Source: Clostridium transplantifaecale
GTDB lineage: Bacteria; Bacillota; Clostridia; Lachnospirales; Lachnospiraceae
Length of the DNA: 64,000 nt
Direction: 5' to 3'
NCBI RefSeq assembly: GCF_900626075.1
Contig: NZ_UYZY01000002.1
Location: forward strand, 310,001-374,000
Shown here: piece by piece, positions 36,572 to 44,853 of the stretch
How the letters are laid out: each line of letters opens with the position of its first letter
How positions within the stretch are numbered: position 1 is the stretch's first letter
The notes under the pieces: generated by a model
What the model saw: the letters and a program-made list of their open reading frames with translations, nothing else
Databases searched by the model: none
Told to the model about the DNA's origin: nothing
Translations under genes and position numbers: made by a program

Positions 36572-37753
36572 TTAATCTCTGATTCCTGCCCTGTACTTTA
36601 CAAGCAGCCTGTTAATTCTGCCGGTCGGGTTCAGAAGCTCGCTTAAGGATGCGTCATGGTTCAGGTTGTCGATGATAAGCGCAATATATTTACTCATATC
36701 CACATTGATATAATACGGCCTTGAAAGCAGCTCCGGGGTCTGATAAATCAGGTTCGTAGTCAGAATCCTGTCAATCAGGCCGTTGCCATAGTATTCGTCG
36801 AACTTCTGCAGTCCATTGGTGAAAAGACCAAAGGTGGAGCAGATAAATACCTTCCTGGCTTTTCTGGTCTTCAATTCTTTAGCTACGTCCAGCATGCTCT
36901 CTCCGGAAGAAATCATATCGTCCACGATGATGACATCTTTGCCTTCCACACTGGCGCCCAGGAATTCATGAGCCACGATCGGGTTGCGGCCGCCGACAAT
37001 CTTTGTGTAATCGCGGCGCTTGTAGAACATCCCCATGTCCAGTCCCAGCACGTTTGCAAAGAATACGGCGCGTGACATGCCGCCCTCATCCGGGCTGATC
37101 ACCATCATATGATCGCTGTCAATCTGAAGCTCCGTCTCGTACTTGAGAAGATATTTAATAAACTGGTAAATCGGCTGTACGGTCTCAAATCCTTTTAACG
37201 GGATCGCATTCTGGACACGCGGGTCATGGGCATCAAACGTGATAATGTTCTCCACTCCCATCTCCACCAGCTCTTCCAGGGCCAGGGCGCAGTCCAGGGA
37301 CTCACGTCCCGATCTCTTATGCTGACGGCTCTCGTAGAGGAACGGCATAATGACATTGATCCTTCTTGCCTTACCGCCCACAGCCGCAATGATTCTCTTT
37401 AAATCCTGAAAATGGTCGTCCGGGGACATATGGTTTACCATTCCGCACAGGGAATAGGTAAGGCTGTAATTACAGATATCCACCAGGATGTATACGTCGT
37501 CACCCCGCACCGATGCGGAGATGGTTCCCTTTCCTTCACCGGAACCAAATCTCGGTGTGCTGGCGCCGATAATATAAGTGTCTCTCTGATAACCGGAGAA
37601 CGCGATGGTTGTCTTATGCTCGCTCTCCCTCTCCCTTCTCCATGATACAAGATAGTCATCCACTTTCTTTCCAAGTTCAGCACATCCTTTGAGCGGGATC
37701 AGGCCAAGCGGGCCCACCGGAATCGTCTCAATGATTTTTTCTTCGTACAACAT
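36572..37753 (-). CDS. prs: Ribose-phosphate pyrophosphokinase (long form)
   Basis: A 393-aa PRPP synthetase-type protein, some 70 residues longer than common Prs. Family landmarks: MPFLYESRQHKRSGRESL (catalytic loop region, about 165), FDAHDPRVQNAI, VISPDEGGMSRA, and the PRPP loop DVIIVDDMISSGESM (about 285-299). It makes PRPP from ribose-5-phosphate and ATP for nucleotide, His and Trp synthesis. The extra length is at the N-terminus and within the first half. Some long members lack activity, so assignment as the main Prs is not certain. Monocistronic. Confidence 0.85.
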   Translation of the reverse strand: MLYEEKIIETIPVGPLGLIPLKGCAELGKKVDDYLVSWRRERESEHKTTIAFSGYQRDTYIIGASTPRFGSGEGKGTISASVRGDDVYILVDICNYSLTYSLCGMVNHMSPDDHFQDLKRIIAAVGGKARRINVIMPFLYESRQHKRSGRESLDCALALEELVEMGVENIITFDAHDPRVQNAIPLKGFETVQPIYQFIKYLLKYETELQIDSDHMMVISPDEGGMSRAVFFANVLGLDMGMFYKRRDYTKIVGGRNPIVAHEFLGASVEGKDVIIVDDMISSGESMLDVAKELKTRKARKVFICSTFGLFTNGLQKFDEYYGNGLIDRILTTNLIYQTPELLSRPYYINVDMSKYIALIIDNLNHDASLSELLNPTGRINRLLVKYRAGIRD

Positions 37754-37888
37754 CTCTTTCCTCCAGTATGTCTATATATATTTTAATATGATCGGCCTTT
37801 GCTGTCTCCGGCCGTATTGTTCCCAATCAACGTTTCATTTATATCATTATGCACCAGATAAGTCAAGTAAATCAAGGGGTTTGTTATT

Positions 37889-38040
37889 TTAGTTGAGATG
37901 CGGGACGGCTCTGTTGAATGGCGGACGGGGTAGGGTGGAGTGGGTGAGTCTTCAGTCCCGGTTTTTAGGGTGTCGTGAGGGGGAATCCCGGGAAAACTTT
38001 CCCGGGCAGATTATGGCCGGGACTGAAGACAGGGCAGGGA
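37889..38040 (+). repeat. Nested palindromic repeat, short copy 5
   Basis: It begins TTAGTTGAGATGCGGGACGG and keeps GAGTCTTCAGTCCCGG and its partner CCGGGACTGAAGAC, but the inner arm is reduced to GGGAAAACTTTCCC and the outer right arm is missing. An internally deleted copy of about 150 bp. Confidence 0.75.
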
Positions 38041-38080
38041 TCGGCCCCGGCCGTCACCGGCGGCGTTCTCATTTTTCAGC

Positions 38081-39082
38081 CTAATTTCCCCTTGCCTCTC
38101 TCAGTTTCTTCCTGATACGGATGTCCTCTCCATAGAGAGGTATCACCTTGTACTGGCTCACGATTCTGGACATAATCCGATCGGTGAACTCGTCCCTCAT
38201 CTCGTTGACCGGCAGATTGGTGGAAATAATTGTGCCCAGCTTCCGGTTCATCCGTTCATTGATCACGTAGAACAGCTGGGATGTGGTGAATGTGTTGACC
38301 AGCTCTGTTCCCAGATCGTCGATGATCAGAAGGTCGCACTCCAGGAGGTAGCGGGAACGGTCCCGGTCCTCATCAGTGGAGTCATAGGAAAAGCGCTCTT
38401 TGGAAAATATCTCAAACATCTCTACCGCCGGCAGATAGACGACGGAATAGCTGAGTTCTATCAGCTCCCTGGCAATACAGTTGCTGAGGAATGTTTTGCC
38501 GAGGCCTGTCTTTCCGGTAAACAGTATATTGTCCTTCTTCTGTCCGAAATTATCTACGTACTGTTTGCAGGTGTCCACAACCTGCCGCATATATTCTCTC
38601 GCCGTCTTTCCGCTCCGCTCCCCAATCTTTGTATCGTCGAAATATTCATAGGAAAAACGCTCGAAGTTCTCCCTCTTTAATATCTCCCTGATATTGGACT
38701 GGGCGTACAGCAGGTTAATCTCCCGCTGGCGGAAGCAGTGGCATTTTCTTCCGTTGCAATAACCGGTGTCTCTGCAGTCGGGGCATTCATACTGCATCTC
38801 AAGGTAATCGGAAGGATATCCGTACGATGCAAGCAGAACCTGGCGCTCCTCCCGGAGTTCGGCAATAGTCTTCCTGAGTTTCTCAACCGCACCCTGATCG
38901 CCGGCCAAAAGCTGTTTTGCGCTCCGCACCGCAGCAGAGCTTATCTCATCATTCATCTCCCTGACGGCCGGTATCTTCCGGTATACCTCGCTGGTCCGCC
39001 GATCCAGCTCATGTTTATTGTTCAGTTGTTTTTGATTGTAGATCCGCATAATGGAATCATACTGTGAGTTACTGAGCGCCAT
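38081..39082 (-). CDS. DnaI/DnaC-like helicase loader ATPase
   Basis: A 333-aa AAA+ protein: an N-terminal coiled coil, a four-cysteine zinc-binding patch (YECPDCRDTGYCNGRKCHCF, about 100-119), Walker A FTGKTGLGKTFLSN (about 185) and Walker B LLIIDDLGTEL, then an arginine-finger region near NLPVNEMRDEFTDRI. It loads replicative helicase at origins and restart sites. The ATG at 39082 follows AGGAGGTGGAG. It is 13 bp after the DnaD-like gene, the standard primosome pairing in Firmicutes. Confidence 0.92.
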   Translation of the reverse strand: MALSNSQYDSIMRIYNQKQLNNKHELDRRTSEVYRKIPAVREMNDEISSAAVRSAKQLLAGDQGAVEKLRKTIAELREERQVLLASYGYPSDYLEMQYECPDCRDTGYCNGRKCHCFRQREINLLYAQSNIREILKRENFERFSYEYFDDTKIGERSGKTAREYMRQVVDTCKQYVDNFGQKKDNILFTGKTGLGKTFLSNCIARELIELSYSVVYLPAVEMFEIFSKERFSYDSTDEDRDRSRYLLECDLLIIDDLGTELVNTFTTSQLFYVINERMNRKLGTIISTNLPVNEMRDEFTDRIMSRIVSQYKVIPLYGEDIRIRKKLREARGN

Positions 39083-39095
39083 CTCCACCTCCTGC

Positions 39096-40229
39096 TCACT
39101 CGGCGTGGCCCGTTCCCGGTTCCCCGCTCTTCTGTCCTGCATTGATCATGTCCCAGACCATCTCATCATAATCGTATCCGTGCTCCTCCAGATTATGGAA
39201 ACGGTTAGAAGACCGGCCCTGACCGCCTTTTCCGGAACGCCCGGAACTGCCTGTCTGGCTGCGGCCGCCCTTATTCTCTTTTGTCTTTTCCTGTTCCCTG
39301 CGTATCTTGTCAAGAGCGTCGATATCACTTTTCGTCCTCACTCCGGCATCCTTCCAGTCCGAAAGGATCCGATCGGCATACTGGAAACTGGGGTTGTGAA
39401 TCGCACGGATTGTCCTGTCGCATGCCTCCACGACAATCTCACGCGTGAAACCGTAGCTCCTGAACCACTTCTCCATCAGTTCAAATTCGAAATCCGCAGG
39501 GTTTCTGCCGGTGAGGCCCATGGCCTTCATAACGGCAAATGATTCCTTGGAAAAACTTCTGGAGTAGGCCCTGGCCTCTTCTACCGTCATAATCTTCTTC
39601 TCATGCCAGTTAAGGGCTACCTTTTCCACATAGCGCAGGCTGGTATGGCCGTTCTGTGCACAGTACTCCACCAGGAACTCGATGAGTTCCGGCGCCATGT
39701 TCAGGTTCTTATACAGATTTACAAACACCTGGCAGTCCACGGGCGTAAATGTTTTATTCAGATATTTCTGGGATATGTATACGAGCTGGGTGAAAGTCTC
39801 ATCATCCGAAAGCGCCTCCATATCGCAGGCGCAGGCGGCGCTGGTCTCACGTGCCGCCTGGTTTCCGGCAGGCTGATTAGCGGCGGCCCCAAGTTCCGCC
39901 GCCCGGCAGACCGTTCCCTTCCTGTCCGGTACCGGGGCCTCACCGCGGTACGGCATACCGGACGCCCCGGCTCCCGATTCGCGTTCGCCGCGGGACGGCT
40001 CGAATACTCCGGCCTTCTGCCAGTAGGCAAATGCACGGCGTACGTCGGCTTCCGTATGGTTCAGCGCATCGGCCACCGCCTCCACCGTGATTGCCTCCCC
40101 TTCATGGCGGAGCAGGTAGAGGTAAACTTTTACATACTCTCCGTTGGCGTCGGCCATATATTCATCTATAAATTCATTTGCTACTACGGTAAATCTTGCA
40201 GAAAACCGGTTTGTAAACTTAAGTTCCAT
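39096..40229 (-). CDS. DnaD-domain replication protein
   Basis: A 377-aa primosome protein. The N-terminal winged-helix DnaD domain shows VKVYLYLLRHEGEAITVEAV (about 35-54). A variable linker rich in Gly, Ala and Arg follows (about 85-140), and the C-terminal DnaB_2-type helical domain contains WFRSYGFTREIVVEACDRT and YADRILSDWKDAGV. It remodels DNA at origins and recruits the helicase loader encoded next. The ATG at 40229 is preceded by GTGAGGGG. The upstream region carries a DnaA-box cluster that may regulate it. Confidence 0.9.
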   Translation of the reverse strand: MELKFTNRFSARFTVVANEFIDEYMADANGEYVKVYLYLLRHEGEAITVEAVADALNHTEADVRRAFAYWQKAGVFEPSRGERESGAGASGMPYRGEAPVPDRKGTVCRAAELGAAANQPAGNQAARETSAACACDMEALSDDETFTQLVYISQKYLNKTFTPVDCQVFVNLYKNLNMAPELIEFLVEYCAQNGHTSLRYVEKVALNWHEKKIMTVEEARAYSRSFSKESFAVMKAMGLTGRNPADFEFELMEKWFRSYGFTREIVVEACDRTIRAIHNPSFQYADRILSDWKDAGVRTKSDIDALDKIRREQEKTKENKGGRSQTGSSGRSGKGGQGRSSNRFHNLEEHGYDYDEMVWDMINAGQKSGEPGTGHAE

Positions 40230-40430
40230 CCCCTCACCATCCCTCGCTTCGGTCCGATCATAATCCGGTATGGATAATAATCCACTGTTCATAACTATTC
40301 AGTACCTTCATAATTACCGCTTCACGATGCACAGAAACAGCAGAAAACGCCTCGCGGAAAACTACCTTCTGAACAGTTACCACTGTTCTTACATAATAAC
40401 ACAGGTCCCTGTAAAAGAAAATAGGCCCAC

Positions 40431-40629
40431 TTATCCACCGATATTGGTGTGGATAATGTGGATAATGTGGACAAAATTGTGTACCGCCTCCGCGATATAT
40501 ACACATTTTTGTCGAAAGCCTTGATTTATCAACGTTCCTGCAATTTTGCCCATTTTACTCTGCAGGCAGAAAAAATCCACATAGCTTCTTTACATAAAAT
40601 GTTGACAACTATGTGGATAATGTGGATAA
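40431..40629. promoter_or_regulatory. DnaA-box cluster
   Basis: Perfect TGTGGATAA boxes at 40448-40456, 40457-40465, 40612-40620 and 40621-40629, plus a one-mismatch TGTGGACAA at 40466-40474. Weaker ones lie at 40431-40439 (TTATCCACC) and about 40573-40581. The strong boxes are head-to-tail with no spacing, in groups of three and two about 140 bp apart, filling the gap between the dnaD-like gene and murC. The rest of 40230-40430 shows no gene. Confidence 0.8.
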
Positions 40630-42021
40630 CTAGTGTCCCAACAGCTCTTCTCCAACCTTTACAATGTCTCCGGCCCCCATAGTTATCAACAAATCGCCTT
40701 GTGTACAATTTTTCAAAATAAATTTTTCCACATCGGCGAAGGTCGGAAGATACCAGGCATCGACTCCTTTTTCCTTTAAAAGAGCGACAATATCCGCAGA
40801 ACTGACTCCAAGAGTGTCAGTTTCCCTGGCCGGATAAATGTCGGTCAGCATGACGCAGTCGGCCAGAGAAAGAGCCTCTGCAAACTGGTTTAAAAATGCC
40901 TTGGTCCTCGTATAAGTATGCGGCTGGAATGCACAGCAGATTCGCTTATGGGGATAATTCTTTGCGGCCTTCAGTGTGGCCTCTATCTCCTGTGGATGGT
41001 GCGCATAGTCGTCAATGATTGTAATTCCCTTCAGTTCACCCTTCTTCTCAAATCTCCTGTTAGTTCCCGTGAATTTGATAAGACCCCGGCTGATAGCCTC
41101 CATATCGGCTCCCGCTTCCAGTGACACGGCGATGGCGCCGAGCGCATTGTAAACATTGTGCTCTCCCTGCACGCCCAGGCTGAGACGTCCCCTCTTCTCT
41201 CCCTTAATATAGAGATCAAAGGACGGCCTTGCATACTCATCATACACAATTGCATCTGCGCTGTAGTCGTTTGCCCTGGAGCTGCCGAATGTAATGACCC
41301 GTCCGCCCACGTCTTTCGTAAGTTCCTGCCAGTTCTCTATGTCGCCGTTTATAATCACGGTTCCGTTCTCCGGCACTTTCTCCATAAAAAGCTTGAAAGA
41401 GCGGCGGATATCGCCGATATCCTTGAAGAAATCAAGATGGTCTTCTTCTATATTAAGTATAACCGCCATGGTCGGATAAAATGACAGGAAGCTGTTCGTA
41501 TATTCGCAGGCCTCGGTTACAAAGAATTCGGGACCGCCCACACGGATATTGCCGCCTATGGAATTCAGAATTCCACCCACCGATATTGTGGGGTTATTGT
41601 CCGCCTCCAGGAAAATCTCCGTTACCATGGATGTGGTCGTCGTCTTTCCGTGGGTTCCGGCAATTGCAATTGCCTCCTTATAATTCTTCATCATCTGCCC
41701 GAGAAGATCCGCGCGGCTCATCAGGGGAATCCCTCTCCTCTTCACTTCCATAAATTCAGGATTATCCTCGTGGATGGCTGCCGTATAGACAACCACATCA
41801 ATTCCATCCTTTATATTTTCAGCCTTCTGACTATAGTAAACCGCGGCCCCCCTGGCCTCAAGATGCTCCGTCAGCTCTGAACTGCGGGCATCGGATCCCG
41901 ATATCTTAAATCCCTCGTCCATCAGAATCTCTGCCAATCCGCTCATGCTGATTCCGCCGATACCGATAAAGTGAACCGACTGTGGTTTTCCAAAATCAAT
42001 CTGATACATACTGTTTTCCAC
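40630..42021 (-). CDS. murC: UDP-N-acetylmuramate-L-alanine ligase
   Basis: A 463-aa Mur ligase that adds L-Ala to UDP-MurNAc in the cytoplasm, the first peptide step of peptidoglycan synthesis. The N-terminal Rossmann part reads VHFIGIGGISMSGLAEIL (about 16-33), the ATP loop is IAGTHGKTTTTSM (about 117), then ILNIEEDHLDFF, and the C-terminal domain has DDYAHHPQEI and FQPHTYTRT. Length is normal. Its stop abuts the DnaA-box cluster. No unusual features. Confidence 0.96.
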   Translation of the reverse strand: MENSMYQIDFGKPQSVHFIGIGGISMSGLAEILMDEGFKISGSDARSSELTEHLEARGAAVYYSQKAENIKDGIDVVVYTAAIHEDNPEFMEVKRRGIPLMSRADLLGQMMKNYKEAIAIAGTHGKTTTTSMVTEIFLEADNNPTISVGGILNSIGGNIRVGGPEFFVTEACEYTNSFLSFYPTMAVILNIEEDHLDFFKDIGDIRRSFKLFMEKVPENGTVIINGDIENWQELTKDVGGRVITFGSSRANDYSADAIVYDEYARPSFDLYIKGEKRGRLSLGVQGEHNVYNALGAIAVSLEAGADMEAISRGLIKFTGTNRRFEKKGELKGITIIDDYAHHPQEIEATLKAAKNYPHKRICCAFQPHTYTRTKAFLNQFAEALSLADCVMLTDIYPARETDTLGVSSADIVALLKEKGVDAWYLPTFADVEKFILKNCTQGDLLITMGAGDIVKVGEELLGH

Positions 42022-42155
42022 CTTTATTCTCTATATTCTGCAGCCTCTATATATAATGTATATGCCGTTTTGATGTCCTTTGCCGTACCCTGTTTCTATG
42101 CGCTGTACGGCACCACTCTAATTTAACTTCTTTTGCTGGAAAATGTCAATAATTT

Positions 42156-42197
42156 TAAAAGCCCCGGAAAAGAATTATCTCTTTTCCGAGGCTTTTC
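42156..42197. terminator. Terminator of queT
   Basis: AAAAGCCCCGGAAAAGA pairs with TCTTTTCCGAGGCTTTT (one mismatch), loop of about 5. It lies about 65 bp past the queT stop on the minus strand and ends in TTTT. Confidence 0.85.
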
Positions 42198-42262
42198 ATG
42201 ACTCAAATTCCGGTATTTTTACCAGATACCGGTTCTGGCCGGCTTTTTCCCGTTCTATCCGG

Positions 42263-42781
42263 TTATCTGGCAGCCGTATTTTCTGCCAGACATCTGCCAA
42301 AAATAGTATTTTTATACCGTTCCAGTACGCGCAGGAGCATATTACCCAGAACTCCGATCGCCAGTATCTCTCCGATTCCCACTGTGACCATGGCAAATGG
42401 GATTAAATCCGCAGAGCCGTAGGCGAAGCGGAGAACCCAGGGGATAATGATCACGTTGGACAGAATCGGGGGAATGCATACCAGATTCCTGTTCCTGCGA
42501 AGCCCGTAGGAGCCTAATGCACCGATCAGCGTTGCCAGGCTTCCGAACACGACGTCTAACGGCGCCGCCCCGCTGAGCAGGTTCGACAGCAGGCAGCCGA
42601 TAAAGACTCCCGGTACCGCCGCCGGCGTAAAAAACGGCAGGATGCACAGCGCCTCGGAAATCCGGAACTGCACCGGCCCGAAGGAAATCGGGGCAAACGG
42701 CACGGTAAGTGCGGTATAAATGGCCGCGATCACCGCTCCATAAGCTAAAAAGTAAACGGTTTTGTTGTTTCTCTCTCTCAT
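42263..42781 (-). CDS. queT: QueT, queuosine-precursor ECF transporter S-component
   Basis: A 172-aa membrane protein with five to six helices of the QueT family (energy-coupling factor substrate-binding subunit for preQ0/preQ1-type precursors). Characteristic stretches: AVIAAIYTALTVPFAPISFG, VQFRISEALCILPFFTP and GCLLSNLLSGAAPLDVVFGS (about 65-84). It needs shared EcfA/T partners, which are not in the window. Its leader holds a preQ1-I riboswitch covering the ribosome binding site, in line with this role. The same leader is where a 16.7-kb mobile element has integrated, so its present promoter is element-borne. Confidence 0.92.
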   Translation of the reverse strand: MRERNNKTVYFLAYGAVIAAIYTALTVPFAPISFGPVQFRISEALCILPFFTPAAVPGVFIGCLLSNLLSGAAPLDVVFGSLATLIGALGSYGLRRNRNLVCIPPILSNVIIIPWVLRFAYGSADLIPFAMVTVGIGEILAIGVLGNMLLRVLERYKNTIFGRCLAENTAAR

Positions 42782-42791
42782 ATTCAGTTGT

Positions 42792-42834
42792 CTCCTTTAG
42801 TTTTGTTTTAGGTGTGGAAGGTCTCGAACACACC
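42792..42834 (-). ncRNA. preQ1-I riboswitch aptamer controlling queT
   Basis: On the minus strand: stem GGTGTG (42834-42829), loop TTCGAGACCTTC, stem CACACC (42816-42811), then the A-rich tail TAAAACAAAACTAAAGGAG (42810-42792), which includes the queT ribosome binding site. Loop UUCnAG, the small 5-6 bp stem and an A-rich tail ending in ACUAA-AGGAG match class preQ1-I (B. subtilis queC, T. tengcongensis). Ligand binding should dock the tail in the pseudoknot and hide the ribosome binding site. The downstream gene queT supports the assignment. Confidence 0.85.
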
Positions 42835-42849
42835 GGTCGGTTTGTGCAG
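42799..42849. repeat. attL core, 51-bp direct repeat
   Basis: Identical base for base to 59530-59580. It spans the riboswitch aptamer and part of the leader but stops just before the AAAGGAG of queT. The integrase gene begins its stop 120 bp away. Left of it is chromosome (queT); right of it is element. Confidence 0.9.
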
Positions 42850-42933
42850 AAAACTCCTGAAAGTATTGTATATTCAAGGTTTCTGCGACCTTATTGCAGA
42901 GGTTAATATATCATGATTTTTTGCAAATTGCAA
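42843..42933 (-). promoter_or_regulatory. Element-borne substitute promoter and leader hairpin for queT
   Basis: Minus strand TTGCAA (42928-42933), 17 bp, TATATT (42905-42910), then a leader with GGTCG/CGACC and GCAGAAA/TTTTCTGC pairing before the aptamer. It matches the displaced native leader at 59581-59663 in spacing and fold, but the hairpin arms and -10/-35 spacer differ in sequence. Confidence 0.75.
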
Positions 42934-42970
42934 GCTGTACCCACAATTTACCCACAATGAGCTTTAAAAT

Positions 42971-44170
42971 TCAAAATGCCCCTGCTATCATGTTCATTTC
43001 TTCCGCTTTCGTCGTCGGTAAAACATGTGCATATAAATCCATAGTCATCGCCAATGAGCTATGGCCCAGGATAGCCTTAAGCGTCTGAGGTTTCATACCA
43101 TTTTCTATTGCTCTTGTCGCAAACGTATGACGGAGCGCATGTAAAGTAAATGGCGGAAATACCACACCATCGTCATTTATTCTCTTAACAATCCGCTTAA
43201 TTTCATTCTGCACTCTTTCTCGGCTAATTGGTCTACCATCCGGCAAATGAAATACGTATCCGTTGAGCTTTATAATATTGGGCTCTGAATAATATTTCCG
43301 CTGGTTCTCCAAGAGACTTATCATGTCGTCAGTTAGTGGAATATCTCTGATTGAAGTTCTGGTTTTAGGCGTATCTTCAAAAAAGCCGATTCCCGACTCG
43401 TATTTTAGCGTACGTACAATATGTATTAGTCTTTCACTTTTGTCAATATCCGAATATTTTAGCCCTCTCATTTCTCCGCCCCGTAAGCCTGTTCTTAAAT
43501 CAAGAGCGAATAAATTATACAAATAGGAATTTTTTGCATACTTTATGAAAATCTTTTGTTCCTCTAACGTCAGCACTCTTCTTGCTTTTTTATTTTTCTC
43601 TCTAGGTATGGTGGCGAGCTGGATAGGGTTTCTTTCTATCAAGCCATTTTTCACCGCCTGCTTGAAGCACCCATTAAGTACCGCTCCGAGAGTTTTAATA
43701 TTGGATACTGCCAAACCACGCTCTTCTAATTTGTTATAAAGCCTTTGTATATGTTCACCTCTTATCTGACTGAGTTTTTTGCATCCTAGGCTGTCTTTGG
43801 CATAATAATTGTAAAAATTGCTATACGTAATCACAGTACCGATCTTTACATCATTTTTTTTATATTCTTTCACCCAAATTAAAAACCACTCATCCAGAGT
43901 AATCTTTGATTTTTCCACAAAAATGCCATGTTCCAGTTTATAGCGGCAATCTACCATCTTCTTTTTAACTTCCGATATTGTGTTTCCATAAACGGAATAA
44001 CTCTGATAGTCATGTTTTATCCGCCCTTCAAATTGGCCGTTTTTTCTTTGTCGGATTCCTACCGGCAGCTCCTTTCCTTTCAAATCTTTTGCCACTTGTT
44101 TGCACCTCCAGCTCAAAGAAGGGCGGAACCATATTCCGCCCACTGTTTTTCCATTATTTCGTTTGCTCAT
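42971..44170 (-). CDS. int: Site-specific tyrosine recombinase (integrase)
   Basis: A 399-aa phage/Tn916-type integrase. An N-terminal arm-binding region and a core-binding SAM-like domain (about 90-180, ITLDEWFLIWVKEYKK) precede the catalytic domain: Arg in RTGLRGGEMRGL (about 240), HxxR in HALRHTFATR, His in LGHSSLAM, and nucleophile Tyr in TMDLYAHV near residue 380. It should catalyse integration and excision at the 51-bp core next to it. Its start overlaps the excisionase stop by 17 bp, so the two are translated together. Confidence 0.95.
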   Translation of the reverse strand: MSKRNNGKTVGGIWFRPSLSWRCKQVAKDLKGKELPVGIRQRKNGQFEGRIKHDYQSYSVYGNTISEVKKKMVDCRYKLEHGIFVEKSKITLDEWFLIWVKEYKKNDVKIGTVITYSNFYNYYAKDSLGCKKLSQIRGEHIQRLYNKLEERGLAVSNIKTLGAVLNGCFKQAVKNGLIERNPIQLATIPREKNKKARRVLTLEEQKIFIKYAKNSYLYNLFALDLRTGLRGGEMRGLKYSDIDKSERLIHIVRTLKYESGIGFFEDTPKTRTSIRDIPLTDDMISLLENQRKYYSEPNIIKLNGYVFHLPDGRPISRERVQNEIKRIVKRINDDGVVFPPFTLHALRHTFATRAIENGMKPQTLKAILGHSSLAMTMDLYAHVLPTTKAEEMNMIAGAF

Positions 44171-44324
44171 CCGCCCACTTATCGAAAGCGATTCTGTCGA
44201 TTACGACGCGTCGGCCGAGTTTAATCCTAGCACCTGACAAACGAGCTAAATCGTATGCTTTGTTTCTTCCTATTTTACCGGCATAAATCTGAAACGCCGG
44301 AATGTCCATGAATCTGTTCTCCAT
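44154..44324 (-). CDS. xis: Excisionase-type small HTH protein
   Basis: A 56-aa protein (MENRFMDIPAFQIYAGKIGR...) with a MerR-like winged-helix pattern ending in GARIKLGRRVVIDRIAFDKW, typical of Tn916-like Xis. The ATG at 44324 follows AGGAGGAAAAAAT. It overlaps the integrase start, the usual xis-int arrangement. It directs the integrase toward excision. Confidence 0.85.
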   Translation of the reverse strand: MENRFMDIPAFQIYAGKIGRNKAYDLARLSGARIKLGRRVVIDRIAFDKWADEQTK

Positions 44325-44402
44325 ATTTTTTCCTCCTACTCATTTTTAAAGAACCCGTCAGTTTTTTTTGCACGGGAAGTTCAACCGAGTTGTGTGAAAC
44401 GC

Positions 44403-44852
44403 CTATTTTTCAACACATTTTTTGTCCGCTGTAACCGTTATGACACAGTCTTTTTCAAAATCATAAAAAAGTAGATTCTCTCTTTTCCGAAGCAAAACGA
44501 CAGTTTTTTTACTGTCAATTATTCCCGAAGGGCAGTTTTTATACCTGTAAATTTTTCCATCCGTCGTCCGCATTTCTACCATTCCGCCGCTCCTGAATCT
44601 GTATCCAACGCCTGTTTCCAAATCAGCTAATGACACGACTCGCTCCGTCGGCCAGTAAGTTAATCTATCGAAAACCACTTCTGGCAAAAATGTTTTACCA
44701 ATTCTAAAAGCCTTGATGCATGCCACGGCTTCTGAGTAAGAACTGCATGTTATGATGCTTTCAGCTCGGGCTCCCGCCTTTTTACATTTTGCCCGCACCG
44801 CCTGCTTTGAAAGGCTCAGATAAAAGGCCTTTTTACCAATTATCAAATACAT
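44403..44852 (-). CDS. Hypothetical protein, 149 aa
   Basis: Not recognised. A Lys/Arg-rich protein of about 149 aa starting MYLIIGKKAFYLSLSKQAV, with no membrane segment and a beta-rich second half (GVGYRFRSGGMVEMRTTDGK). It begins one base after the helicase gene stop, with GAAGAGGTGAATTAAA ahead, so it is translated from the helicase transcript and may act with it. Confidence 0.7.
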   Translation of the reverse strand: MYLIIGKKAFYLSLSKQAVRAKCKKAGARAESIITCSSYSEAVACIKAFRIGKTFLPEVVFDRLTYWPTERVVSLADLETGVGYRFRSGGMVEMRTTDGKIYRYKNCPSGIIDSKKTVVLLRKRENLLFYDFEKDCVITVTADKKCVEK

Positions 44853-44853
44853 T

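Noticed and set aside
40431..40629. Main chromosomal origin oriC
   Set aside because: DnaA boxes are present, but dnaA, dnaN, rpmH or similar origin genes are not adjacent and no clear AT-rich unwinding region was seen.
42799..42849. Attachment site as a tRNA 3' end
   Set aside because: GGTCTCGAAC looks like a T-loop, but no cloverleaf, acceptor stem or CCA can be built. The sequence matches a preQ1-I aptamer on the other strand.
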